A stretch of DNA of 64,000 nucleotides from Pseudomonas chlororaphis (GTDB lineage Bacteria > Pseudomonadota > Gammaproteobacteria > Pseudomonadales > Pseudomonadaceae): contig NZ_MSCT01000019.1 in the NCBI RefSeq assembly GCF_001921865.1, forward strand, positions 124,001 to 188,000, read 5' to 3'. Each line of letters opens with the position of its first letter. Positions within the stretch are counted from its first letter, which is position 1. Both the position numbers and the translations under genes were made by a program. The notes beneath the pieces are model-generated. The model was not told where the DNA came from and did no database searches. It saw only the letters and a list, made by a program, of their open reading frames with translations. Positions 49,520 through 57,774 of this stretch are shown piece after piece.

Positions 49520-50785
49520 TCATTTACTCCATACACCGCGCGTATCAATTAACTTGATTGCACTCAAGCGGGCAGAAGGTACTTCCTTGAAGACTTTGTG
49601 ATCAACCAACATTAATACAATAGTGGCTTCGCTCAACGCCTCTTCTACCGACTTGAAAGTCACAACGTCAACGAGCGTAGCTGGCAGCTCCGAGATATTG
49701 GGCTCTACTGCAAATACACGTCCAGGGTGCTCGTGAGCAATGCGTTTGGTGATCGCTACTGCTGGGCTTTCTCGCAAATCGTCAATATCAGGTTTAAAAG
49801 CGAGCCCGAAACACGCCACAGTGACTTCTCTTGCGGTCTTTTCTGGATTGGACTGCAGGTATTCCGCAACAGCCAGTTTGACCTTGTTGATTACCCATTC
49901 AGGCTTTGTATCATTCACTTCTCGGGCACAACGAATAATTCTAGCGTCTTCAGGGGTTTTACTTACAATGAACCAAGGGTCTACAGCAATACAGTGCCCA
50001 CCGACACCCGGACCTGGCTGAAGAATATTTACCCTCGGATGGCGATTCGCCAATCGAATTAGTTCCCATACATCGATATTCAGCTTATCGCAAATCATCG
50101 AAAGCTCATTGGCAAACGCAATATTCACATCTCGAAAGCTATTTTCGGTAAGTTTACACATCTCGGCTGTTCGAGCGTTGGTGATTACACACTCCCCCTC
50201 TACAAACAACTGATAAAGTTTGGCCGCATGCTCCGAACATTTAGCGGTCATCCCACCAATGACACGGTCATTCTGTACCAGTTCTCGCAACACATGTCCT
50301 GGCAAGACGCGTTCGGGACAATGAGCAACGCGGATATCGGACGACTCTCCATGAGTCTGAGGGAAGGTAAGATCGGTGCGCATTTCAGCCAGCCAATCTG
50401 CCACTTGCTCTGTCGCGCCAACAGGAGAGGTGGATTCCAGGATCACCAAGTCTCCGGCCTTCAGTACTGGTGCTATGGCCTTGCACGCCGACTCAATATA
50501 CGAAAGGTCGGGTTCGTGGTCGCCCTTGAACGGAGTTGGCACCGCAATCAGAAACGCATCAGCTGGCTCTGGGGTCTGGGTCGCACGCAGGTAACCCTCC
50601 GTAACCGCAGCATGAACCACAATATCCAGGTCCGGCTCAACAATATGAATCATCCCTTTGTTGATGGTATCAACTGCGAGCTTGTTCACATCCACCCCAA
50701 TTACTTTGACTTTTCGCGATGCGAAAACGGCAGCAGTGGGTAAACCGATATAACCTAAACCGATAACTGAAATAGTCTTGAACAC
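49520..50785 (-). CDS. wecC: UDP-N-acetyl-D-mannosamine dehydrogenase WecC
   Basis: A 421-residue enzyme very close to E. coli WecC in order and motifs. It has the Rossmann motif VIGLGYIGLPTAA, then AVPTPFKGDHEPD, and the catalytic cysteine in GPGVGGHCIAVDPWF. The UDP-binding C-terminal domain carries FGLAFKPDIDDLRESPA. It oxidises UDP-ManNAc twice to UDP-ManNAcA. It lies directly after wecB, so the pair turns UDP-GlcNAc into UDP-ManNAcA. Confidence 0.93.
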   Translation of the reverse strand: MFKTISVIGLGYIGLPTAAVFASRKVKVIGVDVNKLAVDTINKGMIHIVEPDLDIVVHAAVTEGYLRATQTPEPADAFLIAVPTPFKGDHEPDLSYIESACKAIAPVLKAGDLVILESTSPVGATEQVADWLAEMRTDLTFPQTHGESSDIRVAHCPERVLPGHVLRELVQNDRVIGGMTAKCSEHAAKLYQLFVEGECVITNARTAEMCKLTENSFRDVNIAFANELSMICDKLNIDVWELIRLANRHPRVNILQPGPGVGGHCIAVDPWFIVSKTPEDARIIRCAREVNDTKPEWVINKVKLAVAEYLQSNPEKTAREVTVACFGLAFKPDIDDLRESPAVAITKRIAHEHPGRVFAVEPNISELPATLVDVVTFKSVEEALSEATIVLMLVDHKVFKEVPSARLSAIKLIDTRGVWSK

Positions 50786-50835
50786 AATGCCCGCCCTTCA
50801 ATTCCTGGGAGTTAAAATATCCCAATTCCGTGATA

Positions 50836-51978
50836 TTAGTGTTTTACAGCACCGGAAAAATTAGCCAACACTTCAATTATACGCTGGCAAGCCTTACCAT
50901 CTCCGTATGGATTATGGGCAAAACTCATGTTTTCGTAAGCGGCTGTATCTGAAAGCAACAACTCCAGATGCTGAGCAATTGTAAGCGCCTCAGTACCAAC
51001 CAGTTTCACGGTGCCAGCCTCAACAGCTTCGGGACGCTCAGTTGTCTCTCGCATGACAAGTACTGGCTTTCCAAGCGATGGGGCCTCTTCCTGAATTCCA
51101 CCAGAGTCTGTCAGAATGATAAAGGACCGATTCATCAAATAAACGAACGGTAAATAGTCTAGTGGCTCAATCAGGTGAATGTTATCAAGGCCTGACAACA
51201 ACCTGTTGATTGGCTCTCTAACATTGGGATTCAGATGCACAGGATAAACAATTTCCACGTCAGGAAATGCTTTAGCCGTATCCAGCAGCGCATGGCAGAT
51301 ACGCTCAAATCCGCCCCCAAAGCTTTCTCGGCGATGCCCAGTCACTAGGACCACCTTTTTTCCACTTCGAATGAACGAAAACTGCTCTTCCAGACCAGCC
51401 CTCAAAGAACTGGACTCTTCAAGTTTTTTTACCACATCGAGCAAGGCGTCAATAACCGTATTACCAGTTACATATACGCTCTCTGGATTGACTCCTTCCT
51501 TGAGAAGATTATTCTCTGAATTCTCCGTCGGGGCAAAATGTAGTGCAGCCAATGCACCAGTCAGTTTGCGATTCCCTTCTTCCGGCCACGGAGAATAGAG
51601 ATTTCCAGTTCTCAAACCAGCTTCAACATGAGCCACTGGAATTTGCTGGTAATAGGCGGCCAAAGCGGTTGCAAAGGTTGTAGCAGTATCACCGTGAACC
51701 AAAACAATATCGGGTTTGAAATCATCAAAAACGTTTTTCATACCCTGCAGAATCGCGGTTGTCACCGTATTCAAATCCTGCCCCGGTTGCATTATGTTCA
51801 AATCATATTCAGGTGTCAGGGCAAACAAGTCTAAGACTTGATCGAGCATCTGCCGGTGCTGCGCGGTGACGCAAACTTTCGACTCAAAACGTCCGTCCTC
51901 TGCAAGCGCTAGCGCGAGAGGAGCCATCTTTATTGCTTCTGGCCTAGTTCCAAACACAGAAAGTACTTTTAAAGACAT
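50836..51978 (-). CDS. wecB: UDP-N-acetylglucosamine 2-epimerase (non-hydrolysing) WecB
   Basis: A 380-residue GT-B-like epimerase. It shows GTRPEAIKMAPLALAL at the start, VHGDTATTFATALAAYY, HVEAGLRTGN and the C-terminal DSGGIQEEAPSLGKPVLVMR with the conserved ETTERPEA. It interconverts UDP-GlcNAc and UDP-ManNAc. It is the first gene after the ops element and so the head of the long minus-strand transcript. Confidence 0.94.
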   Translation of the reverse strand: MSLKVLSVFGTRPEAIKMAPLALALAEDGRFESKVCVTAQHRQMLDQVLDLFALTPEYDLNIMQPGQDLNTVTTAILQGMKNVFDDFKPDIVLVHGDTATTFATALAAYYQQIPVAHVEAGLRTGNLYSPWPEEGNRKLTGALAALHFAPTENSENNLLKEGVNPESVYVTGNTVIDALLDVVKKLEESSSLRAGLEEQFSFIRSGKKVVLVTGHRRESFGGGFERICHALLDTAKAFPDVEIVYPVHLNPNVREPINRLLSGLDNIHLIEPLDYLPFVYLMNRSFIILTDSGGIQEEAPSLGKPVLVMRETTERPEAVEAGTVKLVGTEALTIAQHLELLLSDTAAYENMSFAHNPYGDGKACQRIIEVLANFSGAVKH

Positions 51979-52087
51979 TTTTTTACCAACGCTTATGAAA
52001 AATTTAAATTAGTTCATGCTAACGAGCTTAGTTTGCCGCTGATAATTTTTATAAAATCGACCGCACCAACACTTGAAGTATCTCAAA

Positions 52088-52099
52088 CACGCTACCGCC
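52088..52099 (-). promoter_or_regulatory. ops element (RfaH recruitment site, JUMPstart core)
   Basis: On the minus strand these bases read GGCGGTAGCGTG, identical at all 12 positions to the E. coli ops element. It lies between the rfaH stop (52176) and the wecB start (51978), in the orientation of the polysaccharide operon. RNA polymerase pauses at ops and the exposed strand recruits RfaH, which then suppresses Rho-dependent and intrinsic termination. Confidence 0.88.
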
Positions 52100-52175
52100 C
52101 CAAGATTTGACGTCAGCTTCCTGAGGACGATGTGTACCGCTATGTCAAGCGTCACCAACATTCTAGATGTGAGTA

Positions 52176-52736
52176 TCAACGCTTTGTCGAGCTTGCCACC
52201 CGTCCGCTTTTTAGGCAGATCTGCTGGCGAGTAACGAAATCGATGAAGAGCAGTGTGCGTTTTTTTACGTCATCCGTCAAAAAAATGACATCCAATTCAG
52301 AAAAAGTACTGCTGCAATTGCTCAGTTTATCATCGACGTTTGACGTTGATGTAAAAGCTTTTGCCGAGCGGTACTGAAGTTCGACGATGAGCGAATCACT
52401 GACTGGTAAAGGCCTACCACCAAAGCCAACTACTCTGCTAACACCCCGAGTCGAGCGTAAAGGGACCCAATTTGCATTGTCAGGCAGGTTGACAAATAGA
52501 TAGCCTGGAAAAAGAGATTCGGTCAGCCGCTGGCGCTGCCCGCGCACCGATCTTTCACTGCGGCAGGTAGGTCGGGAGCATTGGTAACCTTGGCGAATCA
52601 AGTGCTCCTCTGCACGTTCATCCTGGCGAGGCTTGCATTGAATCAGATACCAGGTCCGTTCTCGAGGAGCGTTTGAGTCGCTCGTCGCACTATGAATGTT
52701 CATATCCATACACACATCACAAATGGTCGCCTCCAT
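52176..52736 (-). CDS. rfaH: RfaH-type transcription antiterminator (NusG paralogue)
   Basis: A protein of up to 186 residues. The N-terminal NGN domain is well kept (RTWYLIQCKPRQDERAEEHL; ESLFPGYLFVNL; LRSTRGVSRVVGFGGRPLPV), the RfaH pattern that contacts RNA polymerase and ops DNA. The C-terminal KOW part is divergent: the usual glycine-containing turn before the AIF strand reads DDKLSNCSSTFSELDVIFL, followed by LTDDVKKRTLLFIDFV. The reading frame is intact. MEATICDVC at 52736 has TGAGG upstream; MNIHS (52703) is another possible start. Encoded between rmlA and the ops-led operon, it probably acts on that operon. Confidence 0.85.
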   Translation of the reverse strand: MEATICDVCMDMNIHSATSDSNAPRERTWYLIQCKPRQDERAEEHLIRQGYQCSRPTCRSERSVRGQRQRLTESLFPGYLFVNLPDNANWVPLRSTRGVSRVVGFGGRPLPVSDSLIVELQYRSAKAFTSTSNVDDKLSNCSSTFSELDVIFLTDDVKKRTLLFIDFVTRQQICLKSGRVASSTKR

Positions 52737-53058
52737 GGGGCAGCCTCACCCACACAAGGTCGATGAAAGCCAAGCACCTTATCTGGAGCCAAGCCCATTC
52801 TCGCTTATCATCACAAGGCTTTGAACTCCCATCTCGTCAACGGGCAAAAAATGATACCGGGGCAGGGACCATTCTCCGGTCGTAACCTTGCAGATCTCTC
52901 GACATTCTACTCATAACGGCCCGAACTACAAAAATCGACGATCGGTTATTCAGCGACTGCATCACCGAAACAGCAAATCTTGTGCTATCAGGTCAAAAGC
53001 ACCGCAGGCTACATTTTTGTGCCAGACTCTCACTTATTGCTGTCTTTCATCACCAAAC
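52737..53058. other. 322-base gap between rmlA and rfaH
   Basis: No supported gene. The position is where rmlC follows rmlA in Pseudomonas rmlBDAC operons, but I found no RmlC-like motif in any minus-strand frame. It probably holds the rfaH promoter; no convincing hexamer pair was chosen. Confidence 0.5.
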
Positions 53059-53961
53059 TCATTGACCCAAACCAAGCGCCGCCTGTGCGAGATTGTGCAA
53101 ATACTGCCCATAGCCGGTTTTTTTCAACCGATCAGCCTGAAGGCTCAGATGTTCGGCGGTGATCCATCCATTATTAAACGCGATCTCTTCGAGACAGGCG
53201 ACTTTTAACCCCTGGCGTTTTTCAATCGTATGTACGAAATGACTGGCTTCGAGTAGAGAATCATGGGTTCCCGTATCCAACCAAGCGAAACCGCGCCCCA
53301 GCATTTCGACGTTGAGAGCCCCCTGCTCCAGGTAAGCACGATTGATGTCAGTTATTTCCAACTCACCCCGCGCGGATGGTTTGATGTTCTTCGCTATCTC
53401 AACGACTTGGTTATCGTAAAAGTACAAACCAGTCACCGCATAATTGGATTTGGGCTTAAGAGGTTTTTCTTCGATACTCAAGGCTCGACCCGAAGCATCG
53501 AACTCGACCACGCCGAAACGCTCAGGATCGGATACGTGATAGCCGAAAACGGTGGCGCCATGTTCTTGAGCACTGGCCGAACGTAGATTGTCTGAAAAGT
53601 GCTGGCCGTAGAAGATGTTGTCACCCAGGATCAGACAGCAAGAATCCTGGCCAATAAATTCCTCACCGATGATGAAAGCCTGCGCCAGACCGTCTGGACT
53701 TGGCTGCTCAGCGTAAGTCAGCTTAATACCGTACAGACTGCCATCACCCAACAGCTTGCGAAAGCATGGCAAGTCTTCTGGAGTGGAGATGATCAGAATT
53801 TCACGCATACCTGCAAGCATCAGCACCGACAGCGGATAAAAAATCATCGGTTTGTCGTAGATAGGCAGCATCTGCTTGGACACGCCGAGGGTTAACGGGT
53901 GCAAACGCGTACCCGAACCACCAGCAAGAATGATGCCTTTGCGATTTGTCGTGTTGATCAT
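53059..53961 (-). CDS. rmlA: glucose-1-phosphate thymidylyltransferase RmlA
   Basis: A 300-residue nucleotidyltransferase. It has the signature GIILAGGSGTRLHPLTLGVSK, LPIYDKPMIFYPLS, the metal-binding ILGDNIFYG and EITDINRAYLEQG. It makes dTDP-glucose from glucose 1-phosphate and dTTP, the first step to dTDP-rhamnose. The start at 53961 overlaps the rmlD stop (ATGA). Confidence 0.95.
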   Translation of the reverse strand: MINTTNRKGIILAGGSGTRLHPLTLGVSKQMLPIYDKPMIFYPLSVLMLAGMREILIISTPEDLPCFRKLLGDGSLYGIKLTYAEQPSPDGLAQAFIIGEEFIGQDSCCLILGDNIFYGQHFSDNLRSASAQEHGATVFGYHVSDPERFGVVEFDASGRALSIEEKPLKPKSNYAVTGLYFYDNQVVEIAKNIKPSARGELEITDINRAYLEQGALNVEMLGRGFAWLDTGTHDSLLEASHFVHTIEKRQGLKVACLEEIAFNNGWITAEHLSLQADRLKKTGYGQYLHNLAQAALGLGQ

Positions 53962-54851
53962 TTTTTCAGAACTTCCATAAGCATTCGGATTACGCCACTT
54001 TGCCAATCCGGCAAGCGCAGAGAAAAATTTTCTTGCAACTTCCGAGTATTCAGACGTGAATTCAATGGCCGGCATGCGGGCGTTGGGTAGGCCGTCGTAT
54101 TGATCGGATCGATATCCGTTACCGCTAGTTGTTCGCCATGGCTGCGGGCAAACTCGATTACATAACTAGCATAACCGTGCCAAGAAACTTCGCCGGTAGC
54201 CGCCAAGTGATACACACCACCCAACTCAGGATGCTCGGCGATTTTCTGAATCGCTAAAGCTGTTACGTCTGCAATCAGATCTGCCCCCGTAGGCGCACCA
54301 ATCTGGTCTGCAATGACACTAAGGGTTTCGCGCTCTTTGGCCAGCCTCAACATGGTCTTGGCAAAGTTGTTGCCATGTGCACCGTAGACCCAACTGGTAC
54401 GAAAGATCAGGTGCTTGCAGTTCGAAACCGCAATAGCCTGCTCGCCAGCAAGCTTACTCGCGCCGTAATGATTCACTGGCGCAACTAAGTCATCCTCTTG
54501 CCATGGCACTTGTCCACGCCCGCTGAACACATAGTCGGTGGAGTAGTGAATCAACCAGGCATCAAGGGACAACGCCTCTTCAGCCATGACCTGGCTTGCC
54601 AGCGCATTTACGCGAGTTGCAAGCTCAGGCTCTGATTCGGCTTTATCCACCGCAGTGTAAGCCGCAGCGTTGACAATAACATTGGGCTTGACCTGACGAA
54701 TCGTTGCTCGTAGTGAGTCAAGATCAGACAAATCTCCACACAACCCATTGATACTTTGACGGTCAAGAGCTATGAGCTCCCCAAGGGGGGCAAGGGAGCG
54801 CTGCAGCTCCCAGCCGACCTGGCCATTCTTTCCGAGTAGAAGAATTCTCAT
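53958..54851 (-). CDS. rmlD: dTDP-4-dehydrorhamnose reductase RmlD
   Basis: A 297-residue extended SDR. It has MRILLLGKNGQVGWELQRSL (cofactor motif), VNAAAYTAVDKAE, the HYSTDYVFSG segment with the catalytic Thr, and YGASKLAGE (Y-x-x-x-K). It makes the last reduction in dTDP-L-rhamnose synthesis. It overlaps rmlB and rmlA by four bases on each side. Its normal substrate needs RmlC, which is not encoded nearby. Confidence 0.94.
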   Translation of the reverse strand: MRILLLGKNGQVGWELQRSLAPLGELIALDRQSINGLCGDLSDLDSLRATIRQVKPNVIVNAAAYTAVDKAESEPELATRVNALASQVMAEEALSLDAWLIHYSTDYVFSGRGQVPWQEDDLVAPVNHYGASKLAGEQAIAVSNCKHLIFRTSWVYGAHGNNFAKTMLRLAKERETLSVIADQIGAPTGADLIADVTALAIQKIAEHPELGGVYHLAATGEVSWHGYASYVIEFARSHGEQLAVTDIDPINTTAYPTPACRPLNSRLNTRKLQENFSLRLPDWQSGVIRMLMEVLKK

Positions 54852-55924
54852 GCCTGGCTCGAGCGCGCGCTGTAGTTCTTGTCGATCCACTGCTGGTAGC
54901 TGCCACTTTTTACGTGTGCGACCCACTCAACATTATTGAGGTACCACTCGACAGTTTTACGAATTCCGGTTTCGAAGGTTTCCTCAGGCACCCAGCCCAA
55001 TTCACGCTGGATCTTACTCGCATCGATGGCATAACGCTGGTCATGGCCAGGGCGATCCTGAACATAGGTAATCAAGCTTGCGTGTGGACGATGCGCGGAG
55101 TCTGGACACAACTCGTCAAGAAGGGCGCAGAGAGTATGCACTACTTCGATGTTTTGCTTTTCATTATGGCCTCCGATGTTGTACGTCTCGCCGATCACGC
55201 CATCGGTCGCCACTTTGTACAGTGCCCGGGCGTGATCTTCGACGTAGAGCCAGTCGCGAATCTGATTGCCTTTACCGTATACCGGTAGCGGCTTGCCTTC
55301 CAAGGCATTGAGAATGATCAGTGGGATCAACTTCTCAGGAAAATGATATGGACCATAATTGTTCGAACAATTAGTGATCAATGTCGGCAAGCCGTAAGTA
55401 CGGTTCCAGGCTCGAACCAAGTGATCGGAACTGGCTTTACTGGCTGAATACGGCGAGCTTGGCTGGTAAGGCGTAGTTTCAATGAAGAGATCTTCCGGGG
55501 CCTCAAGGTCCCCATAGACTTCGTCGGTAGAAATATGATGGAAGCGGAAATTGGCTTTGCACTCATCATCCAGCCCCCCCCAATAGTGGCGAGCAGCCTC
55601 CAGCAAATTATAAGTGCCAATGATGTTGGTCTGTATAAACTCGGAAGGCCCGGAGATCGAACGATCAACGTGGGACTCAGCCGCAAGATGCATGATCGTA
55701 TCAGGCCGATGCTCACGTAGGACTCGATCCAGCTGATCCCTATCGCAAATATCCACATGCTCGAAAACATAGCGCTCACTCTGAGCAGCTTCTGCTACAG
55801 ACTCAAGGTTACCAGCGTAAGTAAGCTTATCCAGATTCACTACAGAGTCAGCAGTATTGAAAATGATATGACGAATGACTGCGGAGCCAATAAACCCGGC
55901 GCCACCGGTAACTAGAATTTTCAC
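54848..55924 (-). CDS. rmlB: dTDP-glucose 4,6-dehydratase RmlB
   Basis: A 358-residue SDR dehydratase with TGGAGFIGSAVIRHI, HLAAESHVDRSI, the catalytic STDEVYGDLE and YSASKASSDHLVRAW. It converts dTDP-glucose to dTDP-4-keto-6-deoxyglucose. It heads the rmlBDA group, and all three genes overlap by ATGA. The 265-base gap upstream, which leads to lapA, should contain the promoter. Confidence 0.95.
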   Translation of the reverse strand: MKILVTGGAGFIGSAVIRHIIFNTADSVVNLDKLTYAGNLESVAEAAQSERYVFEHVDICDRDQLDRVLREHRPDTIMHLAAESHVDRSISGPSEFIQTNIIGTYNLLEAARHYWGGLDDECKANFRFHHISTDEVYGDLEAPEDLFIETTPYQPSSPYSASKASSDHLVRAWNRTYGLPTLITNCSNNYGPYHFPEKLIPLIILNALEGKPLPVYGKGNQIRDWLYVEDHARALYKVATDGVIGETYNIGGHNEKQNIEVVHTLCALLDELCPDSAHRPHASLITYVQDRPGHDQRYAIDASKIQRELGWVPEETFETGIRKTVEWYLNNVEWVAHVKSGSYQQWIDKNYSARSSQA

Positions 55925-56189
55925 GCGAAAACCATACCCTTGAGTGTGCTGACAAGGCTACATACTGAGCGCTGTCTAATCCATGAATGTAAAAACTATC
56001 GCATCAGCCGTAGCCTCTGACGAGTGATCCATCCGTACCAGTACCGAGACCCTTATGAAATCTACGATCTCTCAGACAGATGCAGCATTTTACAGTTTAA
56101 AGAAGGATTTACTAATGGATATAGATAAATGAGGCATAGAAATTCGGTATACACCCTCCCCTTGCAAGCTATCACACCAAGCGCTTGCG

Positions 56190-56411
56190 CTACCCTCTTG
56201 TGGTGCGATTGACGAACCAGCTGATCACAGGTCCAACCAGCATCCCTATCAACAACGCAACTACCATGACAAGCGATACAGGCAACTGCGGCCCGGCCCA
56301 GCCCAGGAACAGCAAGGAAACTGATTGCTGGTTCTCAAGCACAAAAGCCAAAACGGCCAACATCAGGAAAAGCACAGCAACCAAGAGAAATACACGCTTC
56401 AGGCTACGCAT
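56190..56411 (-). CDS. lapA: LapA-domain membrane protein
   Basis: A 73-residue protein with two membrane helices (about 5-24 and 40-62) and the conserved ENQQSVSLLFLGWAGPQLPVS connector of the LapA/YciS family. LapA works in lipopolysaccharide assembly and LpxC control in E. coli. It lies 30 bases after ihfB on the same strand, a common arrangement. Confidence 0.88.
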   Translation of the reverse strand: MRSLKRVFLLVAVLFLMLAVLAFVLENQQSVSLLFLGWAGPQLPVSLVMVVALLIGMLVGPVISWFVNRTTRG

Positions 56412-56441
56412 GAATTACTCCTTGAGCCGACGCCGACGCTA

Positions 56442-56732
56442 TCAATTCTCCTCCTCCTCGTTCACCCGATCCCGGAGCTCTTTGCCCGGTTTGAAGTGGG
56501 GAACAAATTTACCGTCGAGGCTGACCGACTGGCCGGTCTTGGGATTACGTCCCACGCGCGGAGCACGATAGTGCAATGAGAAACTGCCAAAGCCACGGAT
56601 TTCAATGCGATCGCCGGTAGCCAAGCACTGGGACATTTGCTCAAGCATAGTCTTGATGGCCAACTCGACATCTTTGGATGAGAGCAGCCCTTGATGGGTG
56701 ACAATTCGTTCGATCAACTCCGACTTCGTCAT
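56442..56732 (-). CDS. ihfB: integration host factor subunit beta
   Basis: A 96-residue HU/IHF-fold protein. It starts MTKSELIERIVTHQG, has EIRGFGSFSLHYR and the DNA-intercalating arm GRNPKTGQSVSL, and ends with a Glu-rich tail. IHF bends DNA and shapes many promoters. In most gamma-proteobacteria ihfB directly follows rpsA; here about 3 kb separates them. Confidence 0.95.
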   Translation of the reverse strand: MTKSELIERIVTHQGLLSSKDVELAIKTMLEQMSQCLATGDRIEIRGFGSFSLHYRAPRVGRNPKTGQSVSLDGKFVPHFKPGKELRDRVNEEEEN

Positions 56733-56778
56733 ATTTTTCCCTTCTTTTTCAAGCAGCTAGATCAGCGCTTCAAAGGTT

Positions 56779-56820
56779 TTAGCATGCTCGGAGGGTTTTG
56801 AACAGCCCATGCATTGACTT
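56779..56820 (+). repeat. imperfect direct repeat, copy 1 (near ihfB)
   Basis: This segment shares TTAGCATGC, TTTTGA, CAGCC, GCAT and GACT, in the same order and spacing, with 59220-59260. The copies differ at scattered positions. They flank the wzz-containing segment. Confidence 0.5.
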
Positions 56821-57266
56821 ATCTGCTCGGCGCTTGAGATAGCCCGTACAGGCCTCAGCTGCGGCCCTTATCGAGGTCGTAAGTTCTGACCTTGCACTCA
56901 TAACTGACTCAAGCATCAGCTACCGCTCTCGTTACTGGCTCAATTCCGCGCCGGAGACCGCAGAACCAGCACTTGGATCAGGAGAACTGAGTACGGACCA
57001 AATCCTGAATATAGTGGCTTGACTTTACATCAACACAAGCACTCCCTTCAGTTGACCGACTTACACCTGGAGCTACCGCCCCATGGGCATGATCAATGCT
57101 GAGCACCTTAGGAGAGGCATTCACCCTACCCAATAAATGTGCGCACCCATAATATCCAGTCGACCTAGCCATCCTATTGGAATGAGAAAAATTGCTGGCA
57201 GGCTAGCCGAATCAAATCACTCAAGGGACTGCCCTGAATCGACCCACTCATATCTATAGCTACCCC

Positions 57267-57572
57267 TCAGCCAAGCCGGTACTGCTCTGCTATAACAAGC
57301 GCACCAGCATTTGATACCACCAACCTCGGCATCTCGGAACGCTTGGGAATGTCAAACTGGCCACTGCGACGCCGGATTGCCTGACAAACCACTGCCACAC
57401 CACCGACACGGGTAACAAATCCTATTACCGAAAACACAACAGCTTGATTGATCAGGTGAAAATCAAGCCACGCAAAGATATAGGAACGACGTTGATACAG
57501 AGGAGAGCAAGCCATCTTGGCTGTTGTTGAGCCCTCTCCCCTATGAACGTCACTATAGTAAATCCTCCACAA
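57267..57572 (-). CDS. unrecognised open frame, possibly a gene remnant
   Basis: A possible 101-residue product with a hydrophobic middle (FHLINQAVVFSVIGFVTRVGGVAVV) and a basic C-terminal part (IRRRSGQFDIPKRSEMPRL). There is no clear ribosome-binding site, and I recognise no family. It sits in debris between ihfB and wzz and may be non-coding. Confidence 0.2.
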   Translation of the reverse strand: MWRIYYSDVHRGEGSTTAKMACSPLYQRRSYIFAWLDFHLINQAVVFSVIGFVTRVGGVAVVCQAIRRRSGQFDIPKRSEMPRLVVSNAGALVIAEQYRLG

Positions 57573-57774
57573 CTCACATCATCGGCAGACAGCTCCACAA
57601 TTACTGATATTGAATCAGCAACCTTCCCTACGCCCTGCCCCTACTCACCTAATACCGCATATTTATAAATTAACCGCTAACAACACAATCACAATTACTA
57701 GTGCTTAACAGTACTAATGCACAAAAACCGACAGACTAAACGCCTTGAAACCTTCAAGCTCCCACCCTGCCAAT

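Larger units (their letters stand above)
56733..57774. other. gene-poor region between ihfB and wzz
   Basis: About one kilobase with no gene that I can name. It contains one frame of 101 codons (57267-57572) and a weaker one of 64 codons (56978-57172), neither with a familiar domain. A segment at 56779-56820 recurs imperfectly at 59220-59260. It looks like eroded, formerly coding or inserted DNA. Confidence 0.45.

Noticed and set aside
52737..53058. Hidden or broken rmlC between rmlA and rfaH
   Set aside because: I read the minus-strand frames for RmlC motifs and found none; the gap is also shorter than a full rmlC.
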